This document shows positions 1-5,303 of a stretch of 5,340 nt of DNA, in pieces. Both the position numbers and the translations under genes were made by a program. Source of the stretch: Hungatella sp. UBA5982 (lineage in GTDB: Bacteria > Bacillota > Clostridia > Lachnospirales > Lachnospiraceae); assembly GCA_002429965.1 (NCBI GenBank), contig DJBG01000042.1:32209-37548 (forward strand). Direction: 5' to 3'. The notes beneath the pieces are model-generated. The model was not told the origin of the DNA. It saw only the letters and a program-made list of their open reading frames with translations, and did no database searches. Numbering within the stretch: the first letter of the stretch is position 1; every line of letters begins with the position of its first letter.

Positions 1-17
1 TTCAGTTTTTTGTCCTA

Positions 18-290
18 TCAATTCTTTTTGCTGCACATCTGTAGGCGATGCTGGTATTTTTCTTTGGTGGCAAGGCCGCCTCGTATATGACGCTCGGATT
101 TGTTAATATCAAGGATCACCCTGGCCCGGGCTGCCAGGGATGGATTAATGTGTTCCAGACGGTCCGTAACATCTTTATGTACCGTAGATTTGGATATTCC
201 AAATTTCTTCGCTGTCTGCCTCACGGTCGCATGATAGTCTATGATGTAGTTGGCGATCGCAACCGCGCGTTCTTCAATATATTCCTTCAA
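18..290 (-). CDS. spoIIID: SpoIIID, mother-cell sporulation transcription regulator
   Basis: The 90-residue product resembles SpoIIID along its whole length. In Bacillus subtilis this small DNA-binding protein acts in the mother cell after engulfment, activating or repressing sigma-E-dependent genes and helping to switch on sigK. A helix-turn-helix lies at about residues 22-41 (TVRQTAKKFGISKSTVHKDV), followed by the family-typical DRLEHINPSLA and the basic stretch KSERHIRGGLATKEKYQ (64-80). The family is usually 80-95 residues, so the gene is full length. The start is TTG at 290: it gives the N-terminus MKEYIEER, which parallels the B. subtilis MHDYIKER, and a G-rich ribosome binding site (GGGGG, 297-301) sits 6 nt upstream. 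The gene is separated from the upstream carboxypeptidase gene by a terminator and has its own candidate sigma-E promoter, so it is probably monocistronic from this side. Family identification is very secure; regulon details are inferred from B. subtilis. Confidence 0.96.
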   Translation of the reverse strand: MKEYIEERAVAIANYIIDYHATVRQTAKKFGISKSTVHKDVTDRLEHINPSLAARARVILDINKSERHIRGGLATKEKYQHRLQMCSKKN

Positions 291-319
291 GAAAATCCCC
301 CTGCTAGGACGTTTTTACA

Positions 320-348
320 TACTTATGCAGGAGGAGGAGCAAGTATGA
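320..348 (-). promoter_or_regulatory. candidate sigma-E promoter of spoIIID
   Basis: Reading leftwards, TCATACT (342-348) matches the sigma-E -35 consensus KMATATT at six of seven positions. It is followed by exactly 14 nt and then CATAAGTA (320-327), which shares the CATA core of the sigma-E -10 consensus CATACAMT. Transcription would start about 20-25 nt before the TTG start codon at 290. In B. subtilis spoIIID is transcribed by sigma-E, so both position and spacing fit. The second half of the -10 element matches poorly, so this is a good candidate and no more. Confidence 0.5.
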
Positions 349-360
349 ATGGTTATCCCC

Positions 361-431
361 ACTGTTTTCAGATGAAATTTTTTTCTAAAAAAAGAGGACA
401 GGATTCAAACGAATCCCGCCCTGAAAACAGT
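361..431. repeat. 11-bp perfect inverted repeat enclosing the terminator
   Basis: ACTGTTTTCAG at 361-371 is the exact reverse complement of CTGAAAACAGT at 421-431. The two arms enclose the terminator hairpin (395-422) and an adjacent T7-CT-A7 stretch (378-393), which is itself self-complementary. An RNA that reads through the terminator could therefore fold into nested stems. The flanking bases show no target-site duplication, so nothing supports a mobile element. The function is unknown. Confidence 0.75.
387..422 (-). terminator. Rho-independent terminator of the bactofilin/carboxypeptidase operon
   Basis: In the minus-strand RNA, GGATTC (411-416) pairs with GAATCC (401-406) around a GUUU loop. 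The stem extends outward to 395/422 through two G-U pairs, giving about 12 bp, and is followed by C and seven U (387-393). On the plus strand the two G-U pairs become A/C mismatches and no T-tract follows, so the signal is specific to leftward transcription. It lies 22 nt after the carboxypeptidase stop codon and in front of the spoIIID promoter, insulating the two units. Confidence 0.88.
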
Positions 432-443
432 CTCAAAGGCCCA

Positions 444-1319
444 TTATTCCATTTTTTTAGGCGTGCTGCTCTTCTGCAGAATGTCATAAAATTCTTCCAG
501 AGCCAGATCATTTTCCGTAAGGAATTTAGCCACGGTTTTCCCTACGTAGCGGAAATGCTCCGGTTCATAACGGATGCCTGTAATATTCTCCTTATCCTTG
601 GGATAGCGGAGCACAAAACCAAAGCGGCAGCTGTTTTCAGCCAGCCACACGGCCTCTTTCTGCCCTCCACGTTCCTCATCAAGATAAAAGTAAGCCTTGG
701 GTGCAATATCCACCGCCAGTCCTGTCTGATGCTCACTGGTTCCCGGCAATGCCAGTTTGGCCTTGCTTTCATAAAAGGACTGCTGGTAATCCAAGCCTTC
801 TTCCTGAAGGCGCTTTAAACAATCATTAAAAAGAGACTGCTGCCTCTTTAAATCACGGAAGGAAGAATAAATATGAAGCTGATATCCTTCGTTTTCAGCC
901 GCTGCCATCATGTCCTGTAAATCTTTCACAATCCGTGCATCCACACTTTGGCCGGGCTGTATCTCAACCAAATTCACTTTAAATTGGGGGCTAAGGGGAT
1001 GGGTATCATTGACAAGCAGCAGTTCCCAGGAACTTGTGTCCACCAGTATCTCCCCATATTTCCCGGAGGAGAGCTGAACCGGTTCCGTCTCCTTAACCGC
1101 CTCGCTGTTCTTAGCCATATCTGACTGGCTCTGAAGGGCCAGGTTCTCACTGTAAAGTCCATAGCTTTCCTTCACCAGTCTTTTGTTCTGTTCCTTAAAG
1201 TATAAAGCCATACCCGCAGGAATGATGATAAGCAATGCAATTGTCGTAAGTATCAAATGCCGGAAAAACCGTACGCTGCCAAAGTAGGGTTTGCGCCTGC
1301 TATTTTTTCTTTTGTTCAT
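444..1319 (-). CDS. membrane-anchored D-alanyl-D-alanine carboxypeptidase, peptidase M15 (VanY/LdcB-like)
   Basis: The 291-residue product is a zinc D,D- or L,D-carboxypeptidase of the VanY/LdcB group, which trims the terminal D-Ala from peptidoglycan stem peptides outside the membrane. A basic N-terminus (KRKNSRRK) is followed by one hydrophobic segment (about 21-39), indicating a signal anchor with the enzyme domain facing outward; a short linker (about 45-80) follows. The catalytic domain fills about 95-275: YSSFRDLKRQ (substrate-binding arginine R155), SEHQTGLAVD (zinc ligands H197 and D204) and EPEH (base E252, third ligand H255). The order and spacing match the family. The usual EPWH motif reads EPEH here. 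The start is ATG at 1319 with AAGGAG (1326-1331) 6 nt upstream. The gene follows the bactofilin gene after only 24 bp, so the two are probably co-transcribed and may act together in cell-wall shaping. The exact stem-peptide substrate cannot be told from sequence. Confidence 0.92.
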   Translation of the reverse strand: MNKRKNSRRKPYFGSVRFFRHLILTTIALLIIIPAGMALYFKEQNKRLVKESYGLYSENLALQSQSDMAKNSEAVKETEPVQLSSGKYGEILVDTSSWELLLVNDTHPLSPQFKVNLVEIQPGQSVDARIVKDLQDMMAAAENEGYQLHIYSSFRDLKRQQSLFNDCLKRLQEEGLDYQQSFYESKAKLALPGTSEHQTGLAVDIAPKAYFYLDEERGGQKEAVWLAENSCRFGFVLRYPKDKENITGIRYEPEHFRYVGKTVAKFLTENDLALEEFYDILQKSSTPKKME

Positions 1320-1343
1320 AATATTCTCCTTGGCAGCCGCTTA

Positions 1344-2066
1344 TCAATCGTAGGTAGTCATCATACCCTTGATTCTGGCCCCCTGTATAATAGCAAATGC
1401 TTTGGCATAAACCTTACCGGTCACGACGGAGCTTCCACCCAGATGAATGGTGTCCTCTGCCTTAATATCACCCTCGCTTATGCCCTCACTGAAAACATTG
1501 GAGGCCGTAATATCTCCCTTAATCCTTCCGCCGGGTCCCACATCCACCCGCTTATCCACTGTTAAATTTCCGTTGACCTCACCTTCCACTCTTACATTGG
1601 CGCCGGAAAGATCTCCAGTCACCCGTCCCAAGACTAAAACATCACCTCTGCAGGCAATGCTGCCGGTCACCTGACCGAAAATATTTAAATCTGATTGTGT
1701 GGTAATGTCACCATTAACAATCATATCCTCCGTAATTACTGCTACTTTGGAAGACACCTGGTTCATCGCCTCCATAGATAATGACCTTGTCTCCACAGTA
1801 TAGGAGGACACCTTGCTGGTCTCGGCTGTCATACGCATGGGGCTGGGACTTGCAGCAGGGTTTTGGTTACTGACAGGGTTAAAAAATGAGTTTTGAATAG
1901 GGTTCTGTGGCTGGCTCCAAGCCGCTTCCCTATCCGGTTCTTCTTCCATCACAGCCTGTGGCTCCTCTTTTTCATCCGGAATATCGATCTCATCCTCTGC
2001 TTCCGAGGAATAACCCAGCAATTCATTGACAGCTTTTTTGAAATTGCTCTCTTGTTTTTTGATCAT
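1344..2066 (-). CDS. bactofilin (polymer-forming cytoskeletal protein)
   Basis: The 240-residue product has a C-terminal bactofilin (formerly DUF583) domain at about 108-236: ITEDMIVNGDI, LNIFGQVTGSI, VLVLGRVTGDL, VRVEGEVNGNL, then GRIKGDI, IHLGGSSVVTGKV and ARIKGMM. Each repeat is a short beta-strand ending in G-x-(I/L/V), the pattern of the right-handed beta-helix that polymerises without nucleotide. The first 105 residues are low in complexity. They hold a short amphipathic start (NFKKAVNELLGY), a very acidic stretch (22-47) and an N/Q/P/S-rich linker (50-85). Such extensions usually bring membrane or partner binding; that role is inferred here. This tail is longer than in minimal bactofilins of 120-180 residues. 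The start is ATG at 2066 with AAAGGAGG (2071-2078) 4 nt upstream. It is the first gene of a two-gene unit with the M15 carboxypeptidase, which fits the known role of bactofilins as scaffolds for peptidoglycan enzymes. Confidence 0.93.
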   Translation of the reverse strand: MIKKQESNFKKAVNELLGYSSEAEDEIDIPDEKEEPQAVMEEEPDREAAWSQPQNPIQNSFFNPVSNQNPAASPSPMRMTAETSKVSSYTVETRSLSMEAMNQVSSKVAVITEDMIVNGDITTQSDLNIFGQVTGSIACRGDVLVLGRVTGDLSGANVRVEGEVNGNLTVDKRVDVGPGGRIKGDITASNVFSEGISEGDIKAEDTIHLGGSSVVTGKVYAKAFAIIQGARIKGMMTTYD

Positions 2067-2132
2067 ACGGCCTCCTTTGTATCAGTTCTTATATAATAAT
2101 GCTATATTTCCCAATTTTTAACATACTGTAAT

Positions 2133-2161
2133 ATTATAATAAAGTTTCATATTAAAAACAA
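2133..2161 (-). promoter_or_regulatory. sigma-A promoter of the bactofilin/carboxypeptidase operon
   Basis: A perfect -10 box TATAAT (2133-2138) is preceded after exactly 17 nt by TTGTTT (2156-2161), a weak -35 box with an intact TTG. The expected start site is near 2126, leaving a leader of about 60 nt before the ATG at 2066. The surrounding DNA is AT-rich, which makes chance matches more likely, but the perfect -10 box and ideal spacing favour a real vegetative promoter. Confidence 0.6.
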
Positions 2162-2277
2162 GTAAAATATGATAAAATACTTACAAAACTCTTATTGATT
2201 TTCCCAAAATTCTTCATTTTGTTTCTAAAAAATTTAGTTTTTTTACATTTAACCGTTTAAATTTGCCCTTTGTAACC

Positions 2278-2317
2278 AAAAAAACGCTGTCTCAGACTTC
2301 TCAGCCTGCAGACAGCG
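2278..2317 (-). terminator. Rho-independent terminator of the GH3 gene, GAGA tetraloop
   Basis: In the minus-strand RNA, CGCUGUCU (2310-2317) pairs perfectly with AGACAGCG (2285-2292). After a single bulged G (2309), CAGGCU (2303-2308) pairs with AGUCUG (2293-2298) around a GAGA tetraloop of the stabilising GNRA type. Seven U follow (2278-2284). With 14 bp and a U-tract this is a textbook intrinsic terminator, 84 nt after the GH3 stop codon. No T-tract follows the stem on the plus strand, so it acts leftwards only. Confidence 0.93.
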
Positions 2318-2401
2318 CCTCACACCATTTTATGTAAATCGTTATATTTCTCTATTTTGTAACTGTCATAGGTACCGCAGATTTGAATATTTCACTGTTT
2401 T

Positions 2402-4561
2402 TTAAATGCAGCATTTTTCCAGAACGGCACGCTGGTCTACGGATACTGTCATGAATTCCGGTGCTTTCCCTGTAAGCTCCTGACTCCTTTTATCCGGCTG
2501 CTGTGTTCCCACATATACCTTGTACGTACCGGCTTCCATTACCAGGTCACCATGTTCATCTCTTAGGGCAAAGGCTTTGTCGGAAAGGGTCACCTGCAAT
2601 TCTTTTTCCTCACCTGGCTCCAGCTCTGCCTTTAAAAGTGCCTTAAGCTGAGCATTGGGTGTCTGGGATTCACAAGATTTTACATATACCTGCAGGGTTT
2701 CCGCCCCCTTCATAAGACCTTCGTTCTTTAACACCGCCTTTATGGTTACGGTATCGCCTGCCCCTATCCGGTCACGGCTTAAAACCACATCCCTTACGGA
2801 AAAATCGGTGTAGGATAGCCCGTAACCAAAGGGATAAAGAGCATCCTGTTCCATATAGCGGTAGGTTCTGCCCTTCATGGAATAATCCGTAAAGGCCGGA
2901 AGCTCTTCTGTGCTCCGGTAAAAGGTGACGGGAAGTTTTCCTTCCGGTGCATAATCACCGAACAACACGGCAGCCAGTGCACGGCCTCCCTGGGCTCCCG
3001 GGTACCAGCCTTCAATGATGGCTGGAATATGGGCATCTGCCCAGGACACTTCCAGGGCGCTGCCGGATAAAAGCACTAAAACCACAGGCTTCCCGCTCTT
3101 ATAGATTTCCTCCAGCACTTGTATCTGCAGACCTGGAAGGGACAGATTTGGTTTATCACCGCTGGCGTATTCATTTCCCTCATCCCCCTCTTCTCCTTCC
3201 AGACTGGAATCCAGGCCCATGCAGGCAATGATCACATCGCTGGCTTCACATACACCACGAACCTCTGATAACCGGTCGTTCTCCTGGCCCAGACCGCTTA
3301 CCCTTGGTTTACATAAGTGACAGCCCTCTGAAACCATAACACGGACATCTTCTCCAACGTAATCCTGGATTCCTTCAGAAATCGTATAATACCTGGAAGC
3401 GGTGCCCTCATAATTTCCTATAAGCGCCTTTCGGTTATCACTGTTGGGCCCGATGATGCCAATGGTTTTCAGCCTGCTCTTATCAAGAGGAAGCATATTC
3501 CCCTCATTTTTCAGCAGCACAAAGGATTTTCTGGAAGCTTTAAAATTCAGCTCCTTATGCTCTCTGGTATCATTGCCCGCATAAGTAATTTTATTGTACT
3601 CCACTGCCTCCGGCTCCTCAAACAACCCAAGCTTCAGCCTGGTCATCATTAAATGTTCAACTGCCTCATTTAACCGTTCCTCAGACACCAGCCCCCGGTT
3701 CACTGCCTCCGTCAAATATAAAAACAGGCTTCCGCAGTTTAAATCACAGCCGTTTTCCATTGCCATGGCAACAGATTCCAGAGCTGAGCCTGTGATTCCG
3801 TGATGTTCATGAAAATCCTTTACTGCCCAGCAATCTGATGTCACGTGCCCGTCAAATCCCCAGTCCGTCCTCAAGATATCCTTAAGCAGGGTCTTGCTTC
3901 CGCAGCAGGGTTCCCCATTGGTCCGGTTATAGGCTCCCATAACCGCCTCTACCTTTCCTTCCTTTACGCAGGCCTCAAAAGCAGGCAAATAGGTTTCAAA
4001 CATATCCTGTTTTGTCACCACAGCATTAAAGGAATGGCGTTCATCCTCCGGACCTGAGTGTACTGCAAAATGTTTGGCGCAGGCTGCGGTCTTCATATAA
4101 TTTTCATCATCTCCCTGCAGCCCCTCAATGAAACGAACCCCCATACGTGAAGTCAAAAATGGATCCTCTCCATAAGTCTCATGTCCCCTTCCCCAGCGTG
4201 GATCCCTGAAAATATTAACATTCGGTGCCCAGAACGTAAGTCCTTTGTAAATATCCGTGTCTCCGTATTTCTGCTGCATATGAAACTTTGCCCTGGCCTC
4301 CGTGGAAACCGTATCAGCCACTTCAAAAAGCAAATCCTCATCAAAGCTTGCAGCAAGTCCAATGGCCTGGGGAAATACAGTAGCCACTCCGGCCCTGGCC
4401 ACACCATGAAGTCCCTCATTCCACCAGTTATAGCCCTTTATCCCCAATCTTGGAATCGCCGCTGCGCAGTGTACGGTCTGTGAAACCTTTTCCTCCAGCG
4501 TCATTTCTGCAACTAACTCCTTTGCTTTTTTCCGGTATTCCTTCAACTTATCCTGATTCAT
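2402..4561 (-). CDS. glycoside hydrolase family 3 beta-xylosidase/beta-glucosidase, cytoplasmic
   Basis: The 719-residue product is a complete GH3 enzyme that removes non-reducing-end sugars from beta-linked oligosaccharides by a retaining mechanism. The TIM-barrel domain (about 10-310) carries YNWWNEGLHGVAR (typical of the xylosidase/arabinofuranosidase branch), DPRWGRGHETYGEDP, CAKHFAVHSGPEDERH and WGFDGHVTSDCWA, whose aspartate D243 is the expected nucleophile. The alpha/beta sandwich domain (about 340-550) includes the acidic segment LEGEEGDEGNE (454-464), where the acid/base glutamate should lie (best guess E457), and LPGLQ. LYPFGYGLSYTDF (575-587) leads into a fibronectin III-like C-terminal domain. 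There is no signal peptide, so it should act on imported oligosaccharides. Length (about 700-760 residues) is normal. ATG at 4561 is preferred because AAGGTGA (4567-4573) lies 5 nt upstream; an in-frame GTG at 4570 would add three residues. The AraC remnant upstream suggests former substrate-responsive control. Xylosidase is favoured over glucosidase, but specificity is not settled. Confidence 0.94.
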   Translation of the reverse strand: MNQDKLKEYRKKAKELVAEMTLEEKVSQTVHCAAAIPRLGIKGYNWWNEGLHGVARAGVATVFPQAIGLAASFDEDLLFEVADTVSTEARAKFHMQQKYGDTDIYKGLTFWAPNVNIFRDPRWGRGHETYGEDPFLTSRMGVRFIEGLQGDDENYMKTAACAKHFAVHSGPEDERHSFNAVVTKQDMFETYLPAFEACVKEGKVEAVMGAYNRTNGEPCCGSKTLLKDILRTDWGFDGHVTSDCWAVKDFHEHHGITGSALESVAMAMENGCDLNCGSLFLYLTEAVNRGLVSEERLNEAVEHLMMTRLKLGLFEEPEAVEYNKITYAGNDTREHKELNFKASRKSFVLLKNEGNMLPLDKSRLKTIGIIGPNSDNRKALIGNYEGTASRYYTISEGIQDYVGEDVRVMVSEGCHLCKPRVSGLGQENDRLSEVRGVCEASDVIIACMGLDSSLEGEEGDEGNEYASGDKPNLSLPGLQIQVLEEIYKSGKPVVLVLLSGSALEVSWADAHIPAIIEGWYPGAQGGRALAAVLFGDYAPEGKLPVTFYRSTEELPAFTDYSMKGRTYRYMEQDALYPFGYGLSYTDFSVRDVVLSRDRIGAGDTVTIKAVLKNEGLMKGAETLQVYVKSCESQTPNAQLKALLKAELEPGEEKELQVTLSDKAFALRDEHGDLVMEAGTYKVYVGTQQPDKRSQELTGKAPEFMTVSVDQRAVLEKCCI

Positions 4562-4566
4562 GGAAT

Positions 4567-4573
4567 TCACCTT
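4567..4573 (-). promoter_or_regulatory. ribosome binding site deciding the GH3 start
   Basis: AAGGTGA pairs with the 3' end of 16S rRNA through the AGGUGA part of the full complement (AGGAGGUGAUC) and stands 5 nt before ATG 4561. It overlaps the alternative GTG codon at 4570, whose own upstream AAAGGG would be only 4 nt away. A second good motif, AAGGAGA at 4604-4610, has no start codon at the right distance. Confidence 0.6.
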
Positions 4574-4629
4574 GCCCTTTCTGCTTAATCTAATATCCTG
4601 ATGTCTCCTTGTATTTTTTCCATGATCCC

Positions 4630-4638
4630 ATCATAGCA
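4630..4638 (-). promoter_or_regulatory. candidate extended -10 promoter of the GH3 gene
   Basis: TGCTATGAT gives a TGn extension directly before a -10 box TATGAT (4630-4635) that matches five of six consensus bases. No convincing -35 box lies 16-18 nt further upstream, as is common for extended -10 promoters or those needing an activator such as an AraC protein. The leader would be about 60 nt. It lies downstream of the hairpin at 4696-4742, which would otherwise cut the gene off from the regulator's transcript. Confidence 0.35.
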
Positions 4639-4695
4639 TTTCATAACAGATCAGGCATCCCACTTCTTGCTTCCAATGGCGCATATATTGCTCTA

Positions 4696-4742
4696 AAATA
4701 AAAAATCCCTTTACAGGAATCCACCGTAAACCCGGTATTCCC
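4696..4742 (-). terminator. hairpin plus U-tract between the AraC remnant and the GH3 gene
   Basis: In the minus-strand RNA, AUUCC (4716-4720) can pair with GGGAU (4705-4709) around a UGUAAA loop, directly followed by a U-rich run (UUUUU-A-UUUU, 4696-4704). The same AUUCC can instead pair with GGAAU (4737-4741) in a larger bulged hairpin that includes ACCG/CGGU (4733-4736 with 4723-4726). The short stem makes it a weak terminator for the AraC transcript. The two mutually exclusive folds resemble an attenuator, but the regulatory reading is speculative. Confidence 0.4.
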
Positions 4743-4772
4743 ATAAGAGGAATTGTAATTTTAATCCGTTTC

Positions 4773-5118
4773 TTATCCTTCCGGCTCATATGCCTGCTGT
4801 CTGATTTTTCTGTAATCACTTGGCGAACAGCGCTTTATCATCTTAAAGGTACGGTTAAAAGTGCTCATGGATGAAAAACCGGAGCCCATAGCAACATCTG
4901 TAATGCTCATTTCCTTGGTATTATACAAAAGCTCCTCCGCTTTTTTTACCCTTCTGGAGTTTAAGTATTCATAAAAGGTCATATTCATATACTGTTTAAA
5001 AATCCGGGTAAAATGGTATTTGGAAAATCCGCTTTTAATTCTTATTATGATACAGACGAAGTCCTAATGAGCATTCATAATGAATGGTCTCATGCATTCC
5101 GTTTAAGATTTTAATCAT
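4773..5118 (-). pseudogene. AraC-family transcriptional regulator, internally deleted
   Basis: The start is intact: ATG at 5118 with AGAAAGGG 6 nt upstream (5125-5132), encoding MIKILNGMHETIHYECSLGL plus RLYHNK. This looks like the N-terminus of the roughly 280-300-residue AraC regulators of gut clostridia, just before their cupin sugar-sensing domain. This frame stops at 5035. From about 5036 a different frame resumes abruptly with KSGFSKYHFTRIFKQY and continues as an open AraC DNA-binding domain to the TAA at 4773, including a complete second helix-turn-helix (SITDVAMGSGFSSMSTFNRTF) and SPSDYRKIR. The sensing domain and the first part of the first helix-turn-helix, perhaps 170-180 residues, are absent. 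The remaining 346 bp is not a multiple of three. The inner ATG codons at 4988 and 4982 lack a ribosome binding site, so a free DNA-binding fragment is unlikely. It probably once controlled the GH3 gene downstream or a divergent gene to the right. An assembly artefact is possible. Confidence 0.82.
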
Positions 5119-5149
5119 AAAAATCCCTTTCTTTAACCCTCTTTTTTAA

Positions 5150-5178
5150 AGACTATTCTATGCCCATTCCAGAGTCAA
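5150..5178 (-). promoter_or_regulatory. sigma-A promoter of the AraC remnant, with overlapping dyad
   Basis: TTGACT (5173-5178) matches five of six bases of the -35 consensus and is followed after 17 nt by TAGTCT (5150-5155), a weak -10 box. The start site would be near 5143, giving a short leader before the ATG at 5118. An imperfect inverted repeat, GACTATTCTATG (5151-5162) and CATTCCAGAGTC (5165-5176) with 8 of 12 positions symmetric, is centred in the spacer and reaches both boxes, as expected for an operator. Which protein binds is unknown. Confidence 0.5.
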
Positions 5179-5274
5179 TCCTCTTTTTTATGATTTGTAG
5201 AGATTAAAGAATTATTGCATAAAATATTGACTGATTTTTCTCTGCCATACTAGTGTTTAAAATTAAAATTTCCA

Positions 5275-5303
5275 TTGACGCATTGGTAAATTCCCACTAT
5301 AAT
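5275..5303 (+). promoter_or_regulatory. near-consensus sigma-A promoter pointing off the right edge
   Basis: TTGACG (5275-5280, five of six) is followed by exactly 17 nt and a perfect TATAAT (5298-5303). Transcription would begin near 5310 and leave the window, which ends before any gene appears. It faces away from the AraC remnant, so a divergent gene with a shared regulatory region is likely just outside. The 5119-5340 stretch holds no gene on either strand. Confidence 0.65.

Larger units (their letters stand above)
2067..2401. other. AT-rich intergenic spacer between the GH3 gene and the bactofilin gene
   Basis: This 335-bp spacer has no plausible gene on either strand. From right to left it holds a short GH3 3' untranslated stretch, the GH3 terminator (2278-2317), a strongly AT-rich part (about 2100-2280) with only weak AT hairpins, such as ATTTAA/TTAAAT at 2247-2262, and then the bactofilin promoter (2133-2161) and leader. 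The leader of about 60 nt shows no riboswitch-like structure that I can recognise. Confidence 0.7.

Noticed and set aside
361..431. Miniature inverted-repeat transposable element
   Set aside because: The 11-bp arms would suit terminal repeats, but the flanks show no target duplication and the interior is explained by an ordinary terminator.
48..818. Open plus-strand frame of 256 codons across spoIIID and the carboxypeptidase gene
   Set aside because: It runs antisense through two well-identified genes and the terminator between them, has no recognisable domain and no convincing ribosome binding site.
2247..2262. ATTTAA-CCGT-TTAAAT hairpin and the nearby CTAAA/TTTAG with T-run
   Set aside because: The stems are short and consist only of A-T pairs in a very AT-rich spacer, so they are likely chance structures.
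4585..4623. Tiny upstream frame (MEKIQGDIRILD) in the GH3 leader
   Set aside because: Its ATG lies at or near the predicted transcription start and lacks a clear ribosome binding site. Short frames of this length occur easily by chance.
4696..4742. Catabolite-response (cre) site upstream of the GH3 gene
   Set aside because: TGTAAAGGG and TTTACGG look superficially similar to half-sites, but the central CG and the spacing required by the cre consensus are missing.
4631..4819. 62-codon minus-strand frame overlapping the end of the AraC remnant
   Set aside because: It starts inside the AraC reading frame, spans the hairpin with its U-tract, and its product shows no family resemblance.
5227..5256. 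Second plus-strand promoter starting at TTGACT (5227-5232)
   Set aside because: No acceptable -10 box lies 16-18 nt downstream; the nearest, TACTAG, is a poor match at only 15 nt spacing.
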